Below are positions 38,028 through 46,146 of a stretch of DNA of 64,000 nt, one piece after another. The translations under genes were made by a program, and so were the position numbers. The stretch's first letter is position 1. Each line of letters begins with the position of its first letter. Where the stretch lies: assembly GCF_008086045.1 (NCBI RefSeq), contig NZ_VSEY01000012.1, forward strand, positions 220,830-284,829. Reading direction: 5' to 3'. The notes beneath the pieces were generated by a model. That model did no database searches, was not told where the DNA came from, and saw only the letters and a program-made list of their open reading frames with translations. Origin of the DNA: Nonomuraea sp. PA05. GTDB taxonomy: Bacteria > Actinomycetota > Actinomycetes > Streptosporangiales > Streptosporangiaceae.

Positions 38028-39067
38028 GCGAGAAGCCAGCCAGGCGGCAACGCCTCAGCAGCGCCCCTTGGCGGAAGATCACCGGCCGGATCGGGCAGGA
38101 CGCGATCATCGACGTCACCATGCTGGGCTCGATCGGGGTGGGCAAGACCACGTTACTGGCCTCGATGTACGAACGGTTCGGGCAGGTGATCGGCACCACC
38201 GACCTTCAGGTGACACCCACTGACCGTAAGACCTCGGTGAGTCTGCAGGGCTACATCGAAGACCTCCGGCGCATCGCGGATGGCCTGCGGGTGCAGGGCG
38301 GCATCCAGGGCACCGGTGAGCTGCGGGACTACGCCTTCGACGTCGGCCGCAAGGGCCGCGCCCCTCTCTTCAAACTCCGATTCACCGACTATCCCGGAAA
38401 ATATCTACTTAATCCGGATAATTCAGATGACGAAAAGCTCCAGCGTGCACTCGAACGCGCTCACGTCATCCTGGTGGCGATCGACGCCGCCGCGCTCCTC
38501 GAACGCAACGGCCGTTATCACAACCTCATCAACATTCCCCAGATCGTCACCGACGAGATCAAGCGCATGCTGCAGGTGAGAATGGATCGGCTGATCATTC
38601 TCGCCCCGCTCAAATGTGAGACCTATGTGGAGAAACCGCCCGGCGCGCAGGAGCTCAAGGCCAAGATAATCGACGAATATCGGACGCTGCTCAACTACAT
38701 CGGCTCCGGGGAGCTCCGCGAGCGTGTGGGGTGTGTGATCACCCCCGTGCAGACGGTGGGCTCGGTGGTGTTCCACCGGCTGGAGGAGGACCCGCAACAC
38801 CTCAACCCCGTCTTCGAATTCCGGGTGAAGGCCGTCGGCGCACGGTATGCGCCGCTCCACACCGACCAGCTCCTGCGCTACGCGCTGCGGTTCGTGGTCA
38901 ACAAGTATCGCGACAGCGACCATCGCGGCGTCATGCGGGCGTGGTGGGAACGTGCCATGGGGACGGACGCCGCCATGGTCGAGGCCGCACGGGAGTTCGC
39001 CGCCGGCTGCAAGAGCGACGACGGCTTCGGCGTCCTGCAGAGCCATCCCTACCTGGACGGACAATGA
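38024..39067 (+). CDS. Small P-loop GTPase-like protein (GTPase 4)
   Basis: A 347-aa protein. Walker A/G1 is GSIGVGKT (35-42), the G3-like motif is TDYPGKY, and a segment ILVAIDAAAL after it fits the G3-G4 core. No standard TKxD is obvious. It resembles the stand-alone GTPases of bacterial conflict and gliding systems. It starts at GTG 38024, overlapping the GTPase 3 stop, with GAGGAGGAG upstream. A TTA codon at Leu44 follows the P-loop. The section around 38390-38460 is AT-richer than its surroundings. It precedes a membrane-anchored protein by one base, and that protein may be its effector or GTPase-activating partner. Confidence 0.8.
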   Translation: MSEKPARRQRLSSAPWRKITGRIGQDAIIDVTMLGSIGVGKTTLLASMYERFGQVIGTTDLQVTPTDRKTSVSLQGYIEDLRRIADGLRVQGGIQGTGELRDYAFDVGRKGRAPLFKLRFTDYPGKYLLNPDNSDDEKLQRALERAHVILVAIDAAALLERNGRYHNLINIPQIVTDEIKRMLQVRMDRLIILAPLKCETYVEKPPGAQELKAKIIDEYRTLLNYIGSGELRERVGCVITPVQTVGSVVFHRLEEDPQHLNPVFEFRVKAVGARYAPLHTDQLLRYALRFVVNKYRDSDHRGVMRAWWERAMGTDAAMVEAAREFAAGCKSDDGFGVLQSHPYLDGQ

Positions 39068-39068
39068 C

Positions 39069-39995
39069 ATGGGCGCCCGCTGGTTGGTGCAGACGCGCGG
39101 GCCGGGCGCCACGGAGGACTACCGATGGGTACCCGTCGGGCACAAGAACCTCAAGGCGCTGCGGCTTCTCGAGAAGGGGTGGCGGAAGGGCTCGTCGTTC
39201 CTCACCCTGCTCGACGACGAGCGACCTGGCCTGCTGCTGTACCGTTTCCGGAGCGAAGGGCTGCTCCTGCTGATCACCGGCCTCATCCCAGCGGGTCGGC
39301 CGGTCGACTCACGCAAACGCGCCATCCGGGTCAACGTGCTCGGCTGTACCCACGACAGCGCGGACCGGCTCGCCACCGACTCCACTGACAGCGCCGATGA
39401 CGGCACCGACGCCATCCTCGCCATCGCCTGCGCGGCCCTGCGTGGCGACCTCTCCGACCGGCTGCCGGTGGTCTACGGCTCGGACGGCGGGTCCGGCTTC
39501 GCCTTGGAGCCGGAGGACTGGAACGACATGCTGGAGGACGTCAAGGGCGGGCCCACGTCGTCCGATACGTCGCCCGCGCGCGGGCCCCGCGTCGACAACG
39601 ACACGGAGACGGCGCGTGCGCGCGTGGCCGGCGAACTCGCGGCCGTCCACAGCCAGGGGACGCTGGACCGGCTGTCCGGCACGCTGCTGGTCCTGCGCAC
39701 AGGGGTCCTCAGCCGACGCCAGTCCGAGGCTCTGGGAGCATGGCGGGTGCTGGTCGACATCCTGCCCGACGAGCAGGAGCCCGCGGAGCAGAACCTGTTC
39801 AGCCAGTTCAGGGACCTCAGGAACCGGCTCGGTATCCCTCTGTTCCTCGGCCTGGTCGCGTTGGCGGTGGTCGTCGCCGCGATCGTGGCGAACCTGCCGA
39901 TGTGGGACACACCGCCGGGCAGCCCAGCCACCAGCCCAGCCACCAGCCCGACCGCGAGCACGCCCCTGAGACCGCCCTCGACCACCGGCAGATGA
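39069..39995 (+). CDS. C-terminally membrane-anchored protein, last gene of rightward arm (308 aa)
   Basis: Family not recognised with certainty. ATG 39069 follows the GTPase 4 stop by one base. Residues about 1-150 form a globular domain (RWVPVGHKNLKALRLLEKG, LLYRFRSEGLLLLITG, GRPVDSRKRAIRVNVL). One transmembrane helix lies at about 258-280 (PLFLGLVALAVVVAAIVANL), followed by a short Ser/Ala/Thr/Pro tail with SPAT repeats outside. The N-terminal region recalls the domains placed beside small GTPases in conflict operons, possibly GTPase-activating; this is weak inference. Its stop is one base from the convergent dehydrogenase stop. Confidence 0.75.
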   Translation: MGARWLVQTRGPGATEDYRWVPVGHKNLKALRLLEKGWRKGSSFLTLLDDERPGLLLYRFRSEGLLLLITGLIPAGRPVDSRKRAIRVNVLGCTHDSADRLATDSTDSADDGTDAILAIACAALRGDLSDRLPVVYGSDGGSGFALEPEDWNDMLEDVKGGPTSSDTSPARGPRVDNDTETARARVAGELAAVHSQGTLDRLSGTLLVLRTGVLSRRQSEALGAWRVLVDILPDEQEPAEQNLFSQFRDLRNRLGIPLFLGLVALAVVVAAIVANLPMWDTPPGSPATSPATSPTASTPLRPPSTTGR

Positions 39996-39996
39996 C

Positions 39997-41772
39997 TCAG
40001 CGCGTGTCGGCGAGGTCGTTGGCGGCCACGTAGCCGAAGGTCATGGCGGGGCCGATGGTCGAGCCCGAGCCCGCGTAGCTGTGGCCCATGACGGCTCCGC
40101 TGGCGTTGCCGGCGGCGTACAGGCCGGGGATGACCGAGCCGTCCGCGCGCAGCACCCGCGCGCGGGCGTCCGTGCGCATCCCGCCCTTCGTGCCGAGATC
40201 GCCCGGGACGATCCTGAACGCGTAGAAGGGCGCCAGCCACAGCGGGGCCAGGCACGGGTTCGGCCTGACCAGCGGGTCGGCGTAGTAGCGGTCATAGGCG
40301 CTGTCGCCGCGGTGGAAGTCGAGGTCCCTGCCGGTGACGGCGAAGCCGTTGAACCGGTTGATCGTGCCGCGCAGCGCGGCCTGGGGCACGCCGATCTTGA
40401 CGGCCAGTTGCTCGACGGTCCAGGCCTTGTAGGCTGCGTCGCTGTCGAACCAGGCGTCCGGTAGCGGCAGGAGCGGGGCGACGTCCCGGAACAGGTACTT
40501 GTTGCGGTAGTTCTGGTCGACGATCAGCCAGGCGGGGATGTGCGGGGCGCCGGAGCCGTTGCGGTCGTACATGACGTGCACGACGTCGCTGTAGGGGGCG
40601 CCCTCGTTGACGAAGCGCACGCCGTTGCCGTTGACCAGGACGCAGCCGGGCAGGGTGCGTTCGGCCAGGCAGAAGTACGGCTCGCCGGGCAGCGGGATGG
40701 AGGGGCCCCACCAGGCGTCGTCCATCAGGTCGAGCGCGGCGCCGGCCCGCTCGCCGGCCGCGATGCCGTCGCCGGTGTTCGCCTCGGCGCCCACGGTCCA
40801 GCTCGTGCCGATGGGCTGGCGCTGGAAGCGGGCGCGCATGGCCGCGTTGTGCTCGAACCCGCCGGAGCCGACGATCACGCCGCGCCGCGCCCTGACGGGG
40901 CCCGACGGGGTGAGGACGCCGGTGACCCTGCCGCCCTCCACGATCAGGTCGAGCAGCGGGGTGTTCAGCAGCACCGGGACGCCGGCGGCCAGCAGCCCGG
41001 CGCGCAGGCCGGCCGCCAGCGACTGGCCCATGGTCAGTGGCTTCTCGCCGCGCAGCGCCGCCTCGGTGCCCCGCAGCAGGGCCGCGGCGCTCACCTCCAG
41101 GCCCTTCGGGTTGACGGCGGCCAGCGTCAGCCACTTGTAGTCGGCGCTGTAGACGACCATGCCGGCGGGGGTGGGGATGTACGGGCCGTTCAGCCGGGTC
41201 AGCTCGGCGCCGAGAATGTTGCCGTCGAGCTGCGCGGGCTCGATGGAGCGGCCGTTCGGCATGCCGCCGGGCAGCTCCGGATAGTAGTCGGAGTAGCCGT
41301 CCATGAAGCGGAAGCGCAGGGGGCTGTTGCGCATCACGAACGAGAGCATCGCGGGGCCCGCTGCCAGGAACGCCTGCTGACGTTCGATCGGCACGGTGCC
41401 GCCGACGACGCGGGCCAGGTAGGTGGCGGCCTTGGCGGGGGTGTCCTGGACGCCGGCGGCGAGGATGACCTCGTTGTTGGGGATCCAGATGCCGGCGCCG
41501 GAGCGGGCGGCCGAGCCGCCGAACGTGGGGGCCTTCTCGATCACGACGGTGCTCAGGCCGCGCTTGGCCGCCGTCAGCGCCGCCGTCATCCCGGCGGCGC
41601 CGGCGCCGATCACCACGACGTCGTACTCGGCCGCTGCCGCCTGGGCGGGGGCGGGGCCCAGCGCGGCGCCCGCCATCAGGGCGCCGCCGGTTACGGCGGC
41701 GCCGCGTAACAACGCGCGGCGGCTCTGGCCGTGAGGGGTCAGAGCGTTCGTCGGTATCGTTGAGTCAGCCAT
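39997..41772 (-). CDS. Tat-exported FAD-dependent dehydrogenase, 3-ketosteroid-delta-1-dehydrogenase/fumarate reductase type
   Basis: A 591-aa flavoprotein. The Tat signal has SRRALLRGA followed by a hydrophobic run ending around AQA (about residues 17-44). The FAD-binding beta-alpha-beta motif is VVVIGAGAAGMTAAL, and a second flavin motif near the end is GLYAAGNASG. These match the KstD/fumarate reductase flavoprotein family. No steroid-degradation genes lie nearby, so the substrate is open. ATG 41772 is inferred from MADSTIP before the twin arginines. No ribosome site is visible, and an inverted repeat sits 2 bp upstream of the start codon (on the minus strand), so the transcript may be leaderless. 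Convergent with the island, 1-bp gap. Confidence 0.85.
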   Translation of the reverse strand: MADSTIPTNALTPHGQSRRALLRGAAVTGGALMAGAALGPAPAQAAAAEYDVVVIGAGAAGMTAALTAAKRGLSTVVIEKAPTFGGSAARSGAGIWIPNNEVILAAGVQDTPAKAATYLARVVGGTVPIERQQAFLAAGPAMLSFVMRNSPLRFRFMDGYSDYYPELPGGMPNGRSIEPAQLDGNILGAELTRLNGPYIPTPAGMVVYSADYKWLTLAAVNPKGLEVSAAALLRGTEAALRGEKPLTMGQSLAAGLRAGLLAAGVPVLLNTPLLDLIVEGGRVTGVLTPSGPVRARRGVIVGSGGFEHNAAMRARFQRQPIGTSWTVGAEANTGDGIAAGERAGAALDLMDDAWWGPSIPLPGEPYFCLAERTLPGCVLVNGNGVRFVNEGAPYSDVVHVMYDRNGSGAPHIPAWLIVDQNYRNKYLFRDVAPLLPLPDAWFDSDAAYKAWTVEQLAVKIGVPQAALRGTINRFNGFAVTGRDLDFHRGDSAYDRYYADPLVRPNPCLAPLWLAPFYAFRIVPGDLGTKGGMRTDARARVLRADGSVIPGLYAAGNASGAVMGHSYAGSGSTIGPAMTFGYVAANDLADTR

Positions 41773-41774
41773 CG

Positions 41775-41792
41775 ACCAAGCATGCGCTTGGT
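41775..41792. promoter_or_regulatory. TetR-like operator candidate ACCAAGC-N4-GCTTGGT
   Basis: Perfect 7-bp arms with spacer ATGC, immediately upstream of the dehydrogenase start. Many TetR-family sites have this size and spacing. A repressor bound here would block transcription or a leaderless start. No TetR gene is in the window. Confidence 0.5.
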
Positions 41793-41919
41793 TGTTATGC
41801 GCGTCAATGGCGCGATCAGGCGACACCCGGCGACAGCGCGGGCAGGGCAAGATCGGGCGCCCTCTCACCACCCGGCCCGGATGCCGCCCAGCACGGCACT
41901 GCACCACGCGGCACAGGAC

Positions 41920-42027
41920 GCACAGCGCGGCGCGGCGCGGGCACGGCGCAGCGGGGCGCGGGCACGGCGCAGCGGGGCGCAGCGGGGCGGGGCGCAGCGC
42001 AGCGGGGCGGGGCGGGGCGGGGCGGGA
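41920..42027. repeat. GC-only low-complexity tandem repeats
   Basis: A stretch almost free of A and T. A perfect 21-bp tandem duplication (41936-41956 and 41957-41977, CGCGGGCACGGCGCAGCGGGG) runs into GCAGCGGGGC and GGGGC pentamer arrays that end next to the GntR gene stop. It is non-coding, G-rich on the plus strand, capable of G-quadruplex formation and prone to slippage. It separates the dehydrogenase promoter from the 3' end of the regulator gene. Confidence 0.85.
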
Positions 42028-42032
42028 GGTGG

Positions 42033-42857
42033 TCAGCCTGCGCCGGGGCGGGGTGCGGGGGTGGGGCGGCGGCGGTTCCAGGAGTCGAGGATGTGGCGGC
42101 GCATGGCCACCGCCGCCCCCTCCGCATCCCCCGCCGCGATCGCGTCCCGAATCGCCTGATGCTCCTCCAGCGTCTGCCGCATCACCGAGTCGTTGTACTC
42201 CCCGTGGTACCTCATGCTGGTACGCGCCTTGTCATGGATGCTGTTGACGATCGCCCGCCCGAGCCGATTCCCAGAAGCCGCCATGATCATGTCGTGGAAT
42301 CGCACGTCGGCCGCGCCGAAGTCGGCCGGTGAAGCGAGGCTGGCCCGCATCGTGCCCAGCTCGGCCCCGATCCGCTCGTCGTCCTGAGCGGTGTGGAGGC
42401 GAGCGGCCGCGGCGGCCATGTCGGTCTCCAGGGCCGTACGCACCGACACCAGTTCGTCCAGGAACGTGGCGTTCTCGTCGTGCGCGATGACGGAGGTCAG
42501 CACGACGTCGTCGAGCAGGTTCCACTGCCGCGCGTCCATCACCTGGGTGCCGCGCCCGTGCTCGATCCTGACCAGGCCCTTCTCCTGGACGATCTTCACC
42601 GACTCGCGAATGACGGTCCGGCTGACGCCGAACTCCTCGCACAGCTCGCCTTCCGGCGGCAGCGCCGAGCCGGGGCGCAGGGCGCCGCGGACGATGTCGT
42701 CCACGAGTTGCTCGACCACGGTGGTGCCCAGCTTGGCCGGACGTGAGCGGCGCGGCCGGCGAGCGGGCTTGACAGTACCGTCGGGCGGGCCACCGGGCGA
42801 GCCATCAGGGGGGCCGTCAGGCGTGTCGCCGGTGAGCGCCGGTGCGTGCTGAGTCAC
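42033..42857 (-). CDS. GntR/FadR-family transcriptional regulator
   Basis: A 274-aa protein. A Pro/Gly/Asp-rich N-terminal tail (about 1-40) precedes a winged-helix GntR domain (VVEQLVDDIVRGALRPGSALPPEGELCEEFGVSRTVIRE, about 45-115). The all-helical FCD ligand domain (about 125-255) carries the Asp/His metal-site pattern (ALETDM, RFHDMI, EHQAI, RHI). GTG 42857 has GGGAGGG upstream. It is divergent from the sugar ABC operon and probably controls it in response to a sugar acid or related carboxylate. A palindrome in the shared promoter is its likely operator. Confidence 0.9.
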   Translation of the reverse strand: MTQHAPALTGDTPDGPPDGSPGGPPDGTVKPARRPRRSRPAKLGTTVVEQLVDDIVRGALRPGSALPPEGELCEEFGVSRTVIRESVKIVQEKGLVRIEHGRGTQVMDARQWNLLDDVVLTSVIAHDENATFLDELVSVRTALETDMAAAAARLHTAQDDERIGAELGTMRASLASPADFGAADVRFHDMIMAASGNRLGRAIVNSIHDKARTSMRYHGEYNDSVMRQTLEEHQAIRDAIAAGDAEGAAVAMRRHILDSWNRRRPTPAPRPGAG

Positions 42858-42920
42858 GTGCCCTCCCGAGCACTGGTGGTCCTGATCTTCGGACCGCCTT
42901 GAGTATAGGCCATTGTGCGA

Positions 42921-42940
42921 GACATCACACGTATGATGTC
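42921..42940. promoter_or_regulatory. GntR operator candidate GACATCA-N6-TGATGTC
   Basis: Perfect 7-bp arms at 42921-42927 and 42934-42940, midway in the 146-bp region between the divergent GntR and ABC binding-protein genes. Symmetry and position fit autoregulation plus control of the importer operon. Confidence 0.6.
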
Positions 42941-43003
42941 ATATCCCGAAACGCGGCGTTTACGTACCTCACTTCCGCCCTTTCGTCCCCCTAGGAACAC
43001 CAC

Positions 43004-44362
43004 ATGAGACGACGCAGCCCGGCGATCCTCGTGACCGCGGTCCTGTTCACCGTCGCGGCCTGCGGCCCGCCCAGCCCCACCGGCGCCGCCAAGCCCGGCA
43101 CCGCCACCTCCGCCGCCGCCTCCTCCCCGTACGGCTTCGCCCCCGCCGAGCAGAAGGACGGCAAGCTCGTGGTCTGGGTGGACTCCACCCGGCTGGACGC
43201 GGCCAAGGCGTACCAGGCCGCCCACCCCGGCGCGCAGCTCGACATCGTCACCTACGACGGCAACGCCAACGGCTCCAACACGCTCAAGACGAAGGTCCAG
43301 CTCTTCAACCGGGCCGGCGAGGGCTGGCCCGACGTCGTGTTCACCACCGACAACAACACCGCCTCCTGGGCCTCGCAGGGCGACGACGCCTTCGTCGCCC
43401 CGCTGGACAAGGGCCTGATCGACCAGGGCACGCTGGACGGGTTCGCCAAGGGCGCGCTCGACGTGTGCACCGTGGACGGCACCGTCTACTGCCTGCGCAA
43501 CGACCTGGCCCAGGTGGTGCTCTGGTACAACAAGAAGCTGTTCGACGAGTTCGGCTACCAGGTGCCCAAGACCTGGGAGGAGTACCAGGCGCTGGGCGAG
43601 AAGGTGGCCGCCGAGCACCCCGGCTACCTGGTCGGCACGGCCGGCGACGCGTGGACGCCCGAGATCTACCTGTGGGGCGCGCAGTGCCCGGCCAACCAGG
43701 TCACGGCCGCCAAGGCGATCACGGTCAAGGCCACCGACCCCGCCTGTGTGCGGGGCGCGAAGCTGATCGACAAGCTCGTGGCCAACAAGACCATGTCCCT
43801 GCTGCCGCTCTTCGGCCCGGACTTCGCCAAGAACCAGGGCGGCAAGGTGCTCATGCTGCCCGGCCCCGCCTGGTACGGCGGCGCGGTGTTCCAGGGCGCG
43901 CTGAAGACGCCGAAGGGCGAGCTCGCGGTCGGCGACGCGCTGCACTGGGCGGATCAGAGCCCGCCGGTGACCGGCAACGTCGGCGGCGGCGCCTGGTGGG
44001 TCTCGCGGCACAGCGCCCGGCTGGAGGCCGCCAAGGACTTCGTCACCTGGGTCACCACGGCCGACGCGTACCAGGTGGACAAGTCGCCCGGCTACCCCGC
44101 CCACGCGGGGGCGGCGGCCAAGTGGATCGCCAAGCAGCAGGAGAGCGGCTACTACGCGGGCGACATCGCCGCCCCGATCACCGCCGCCGCGGGCCAGGTC
44201 TGGCCGGGCTGGGGCTCGCCCGAGTTCAGCCAGGAGGCGGTGTGGGCCAAGACGGTCATCCCCGCCCAGACCGCGGGCAAGACCGTCGAGTCGCTGCTGG
44301 CCGACTGGCAGATCGCGATCGAGCAGCAGGCCCAGGTGTTCGGCTACCAGGTCACCAAATGA
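43004..44362 (+). CDS. ABC importer substrate-binding lipoprotein (sugar type)
   Basis: A 452-aa family 1-type binding protein. The signal peptide ends in lipobox VAAC (Cys about 20), so it is anchored on the outer face of the membrane. The mature part has the usual two-lobe pattern (VVWVDSTRLDAAKAY, VVLWYNKKLFDEFGY, KTWEEYQALGEKV, GGGAWWVS), typical of oligosaccharide binding proteins. ATG 43004 is preceded by AGGA. It forms an operon with two permeases and a glycosidase-like gene. No ATPase gene is present, so a shared MsiK-type ATPase elsewhere is likely, as in many actinomycete sugar importers. Confidence 0.92.
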   Translation: MRRRSPAILVTAVLFTVAACGPPSPTGAAKPGTATSAAASSPYGFAPAEQKDGKLVVWVDSTRLDAAKAYQAAHPGAQLDIVTYDGNANGSNTLKTKVQLFNRAGEGWPDVVFTTDNNTASWASQGDDAFVAPLDKGLIDQGTLDGFAKGALDVCTVDGTVYCLRNDLAQVVLWYNKKLFDEFGYQVPKTWEEYQALGEKVAAEHPGYLVGTAGDAWTPEIYLWGAQCPANQVTAAKAITVKATDPACVRGAKLIDKLVANKTMSLLPLFGPDFAKNQGGKVLMLPGPAWYGGAVFQGALKTPKGELAVGDALHWADQSPPVTGNVGGGAWWVSRHSARLEAAKDFVTWVTTADAYQVDKSPGYPAHAGAAAKWIAKQQESGYYAGDIAAPITAAAGQVWPGWGSPEFSQEAVWAKTVIPAQTAGKTVESLLADWQIAIEQQAQVFGYQVTK

Positions 44363-45255
44363 GCACACCCGCGATCACCGCCGCCAGGAGCCGCTCCTGG
44401 CGGCCGGCGGCGGGGCACGCCTTCGTCTCCGGGTACGTGGTGCTGCTGGTGGCGTTCGGCATCGTCCCGACCGTGTACGCGCTCAACCTGGCCTTCACCG
44501 ACGCCGACGGGCGCTTCGCGGGCCTGGCCAACTTCGTGCGCACCGCCCAGGACTTCCGGTTCCTCGCGGCGGTCGGGCACGTGGCCACGTACCTGGTGCT
44601 GTGGCTGGTCACGCTGACGGTGCTGACGCTGACGCTGGCGCTGCTGGTGCACCGGCTGACCGCGGGCTGGTCGCGGGCGGTGCTGCGGTTCGTCTACTAC
44701 GTGCCCGGCGCGCTGGCCGGCGCGTCCAGCGTGCTGCTGTGGCTGTTCATGCTGGACCCGTCCGTGAGCCCGATCGACGGCATCGTCCGCTCGCTGTGGG
44801 GCTCGACGTTCGTGGCGGTGGTCGCCCCCGGGCACCTGCCGTGGCTCTTCACGATCATCGCGTTCTGGACGGGCGCGGGCGGCTGGATCGTCATCATGTA
44901 CGGCGCGCTGAACAGCATCCCGCACGAGGTGATCGAGGCGGCCCGGGTGGACGGCGCGGGCCCGCTGCGCACCGCGCTGCGCGTGCAGCTGCCGATGCTG
45001 CGCAAGTGGATCGTGTACATGCTGATCCTGTCGCTCGCGGCGGGCACGCAGCTCTTCGTCGAGCCGCAGCTCATCTCCCAGGCGAGCTTCGGCGTGGTCG
45101 GCACCGACTACTCGCTCAACCAGCTCGCCTACCTGTACGCCTTCGACCAGAACGACTTCAACGGCTCGGCCGCCATCGCGATCGACCTCCTGATCGTGGC
45201 GCTGTGCTGCGCGGGCCTGTTCGTCGCCAAGGGAGGGCTGTTCGATGCGGACTGA
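44359..45255 (+). CDS. Sugar ABC transporter permease, MalF type
   Basis: A 298-aa membrane protein with six predicted helices (first about 25-45). It carries the inner-membrane component EAA-like loop EAARVDGAGPLRTALRVQLPML (about 193-214), which contacts the ATPase. ATG 44359 overlaps the binding-protein stop (ATGA). Ends with an 11-nt overlap into the second permease. Confidence 0.92.
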   Translation: MSTPAITAARSRSWRPAAGHAFVSGYVVLLVAFGIVPTVYALNLAFTDADGRFAGLANFVRTAQDFRFLAAVGHVATYLVLWLVTLTVLTLTLALLVHRLTAGWSRAVLRFVYYVPGALAGASSVLLWLFMLDPSVSPIDGIVRSLWGSTFVAVVAPGHLPWLFTIIAFWTGAGGWIVIMYGALNSIPHEVIEAARVDGAGPLRTALRVQLPMLRKWIVYMLILSLAAGTQLFVEPQLISQASFGVVGTDYSLNQLAYLYAFDQNDFNGSAAIAIDLLIVALCCAGLFVAKGGLFDAD

Positions 45256-46126
45256 CCGCCCGGCCCGCCTGGCGGTACGGGCGCTGGTGGCCGTCGTGCT
45301 GACCGCGTTCGCGCTGTTCTTCGTGCTGCCGATGGTGTGGCTCGTGCTGGCCGCCACCAAGACGCCCGCCGGCCTCATCCAGGACAACCCGCTCTCCCCC
45401 GGCTCGATCGCCGCGCTCCTGGACAACTGGCGCAGCCTCATGTCCTTCCAGGACGGCACAGTGGCGACCTGGATGGGCAACTCGGTGCTGTACGCCGCGC
45501 TGTCGGTCGTGCTCACCCTGCTGGTGAGCATCCCGGCCGGCTACGCCCTGGCGCTGATGAAGTTCCAGGGCCGCCGCCTGCTGCTGATCGTCACGCTCGT
45601 GGTGATGCTGATGCCGGCCACCGCCCTGGTGCTGCCGATCTTCCTGGAGTTCAGCTACCTGGGGCTGGTCAACACGACGGCCTCGGTGGTGCTGCCGATG
45701 TCGTTCTTCCCGTTCGGCGTGTACCTGACCTACATCTACTTCTCCACCAGCGTGCCCGCCGAGCTGCTCGACTCGGCGCGGCTGGACGGCTGCGGCGAGT
45801 CGGCGACGTTCGCCCGGGTGGCGCTGCCGCTGGCCAAGCCGGTCGTCGCGCTGGTCGCGTTCTTCAGCTTCGTGACGAACTGGAACAACTTCTTCCTGCC
45901 GTACGTGATGCTGCCGAACAGCGACAACTACCCCATGCAGGTCGGCCTGACCCAGATGCTGGCCGCGACCCCCACCTTCAACCCCGTCGTCGGCGCCAAC
46001 GCCGAGGTGCAGCCGCCGGAGCTGGTCCTGGCCACCCTGCTGTCGATCGCTCCCGTGCTGCTCGTCTTCCTGTTCTCGCAGCGTTTCCTGGTCGCCGGGC
46101 TGACCGCCGGCGCGACCAAGGGCTGA
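45245..46126 (+). CDS. Sugar ABC transporter permease, MalG type
   Basis: A 293-aa permease with six predicted helices and the EAA-like loop LLDSARLDGCGESATFARVALPL (about 174-196). It pairs with the upstream permease to form the importer channel. ATG 45245 lies within the end of the preceding gene. The next gene follows after 20 bp, with GAGGAG as its ribosome site. Confidence 0.92.
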   Translation: MRTDRPARLAVRALVAVVLTAFALFFVLPMVWLVLAATKTPAGLIQDNPLSPGSIAALLDNWRSLMSFQDGTVATWMGNSVLYAALSVVLTLLVSIPAGYALALMKFQGRRLLLIVTLVVMLMPATALVLPIFLEFSYLGLVNTTASVVLPMSFFPFGVYLTYIYFSTSVPAELLDSARLDGCGESATFARVALPLAKPVVALVAFFSFVTNWNNFFLPYVMLPNSDNYPMQVGLTQMLAATPTFNPVVGANAEVQPPELVLATLLSIAPVLLVFLFSQRFLVAGLTAGATKG

Positions 46127-46146
46127 CCTTGAGGAGCTCCCACCGC

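Noticed and set aside
39997..41772. Part of a steroid catabolism cluster
   Set aside because: The flavoprotein resembles KstD, but no other steroid-degradation gene or KstR-type site is present.
41780..42332. Plus-strand open frames in the GC repeat region
   Set aside because: They translate to Arg/Gly/Ala low-complexity sequence and overlap the end of the real GntR gene.
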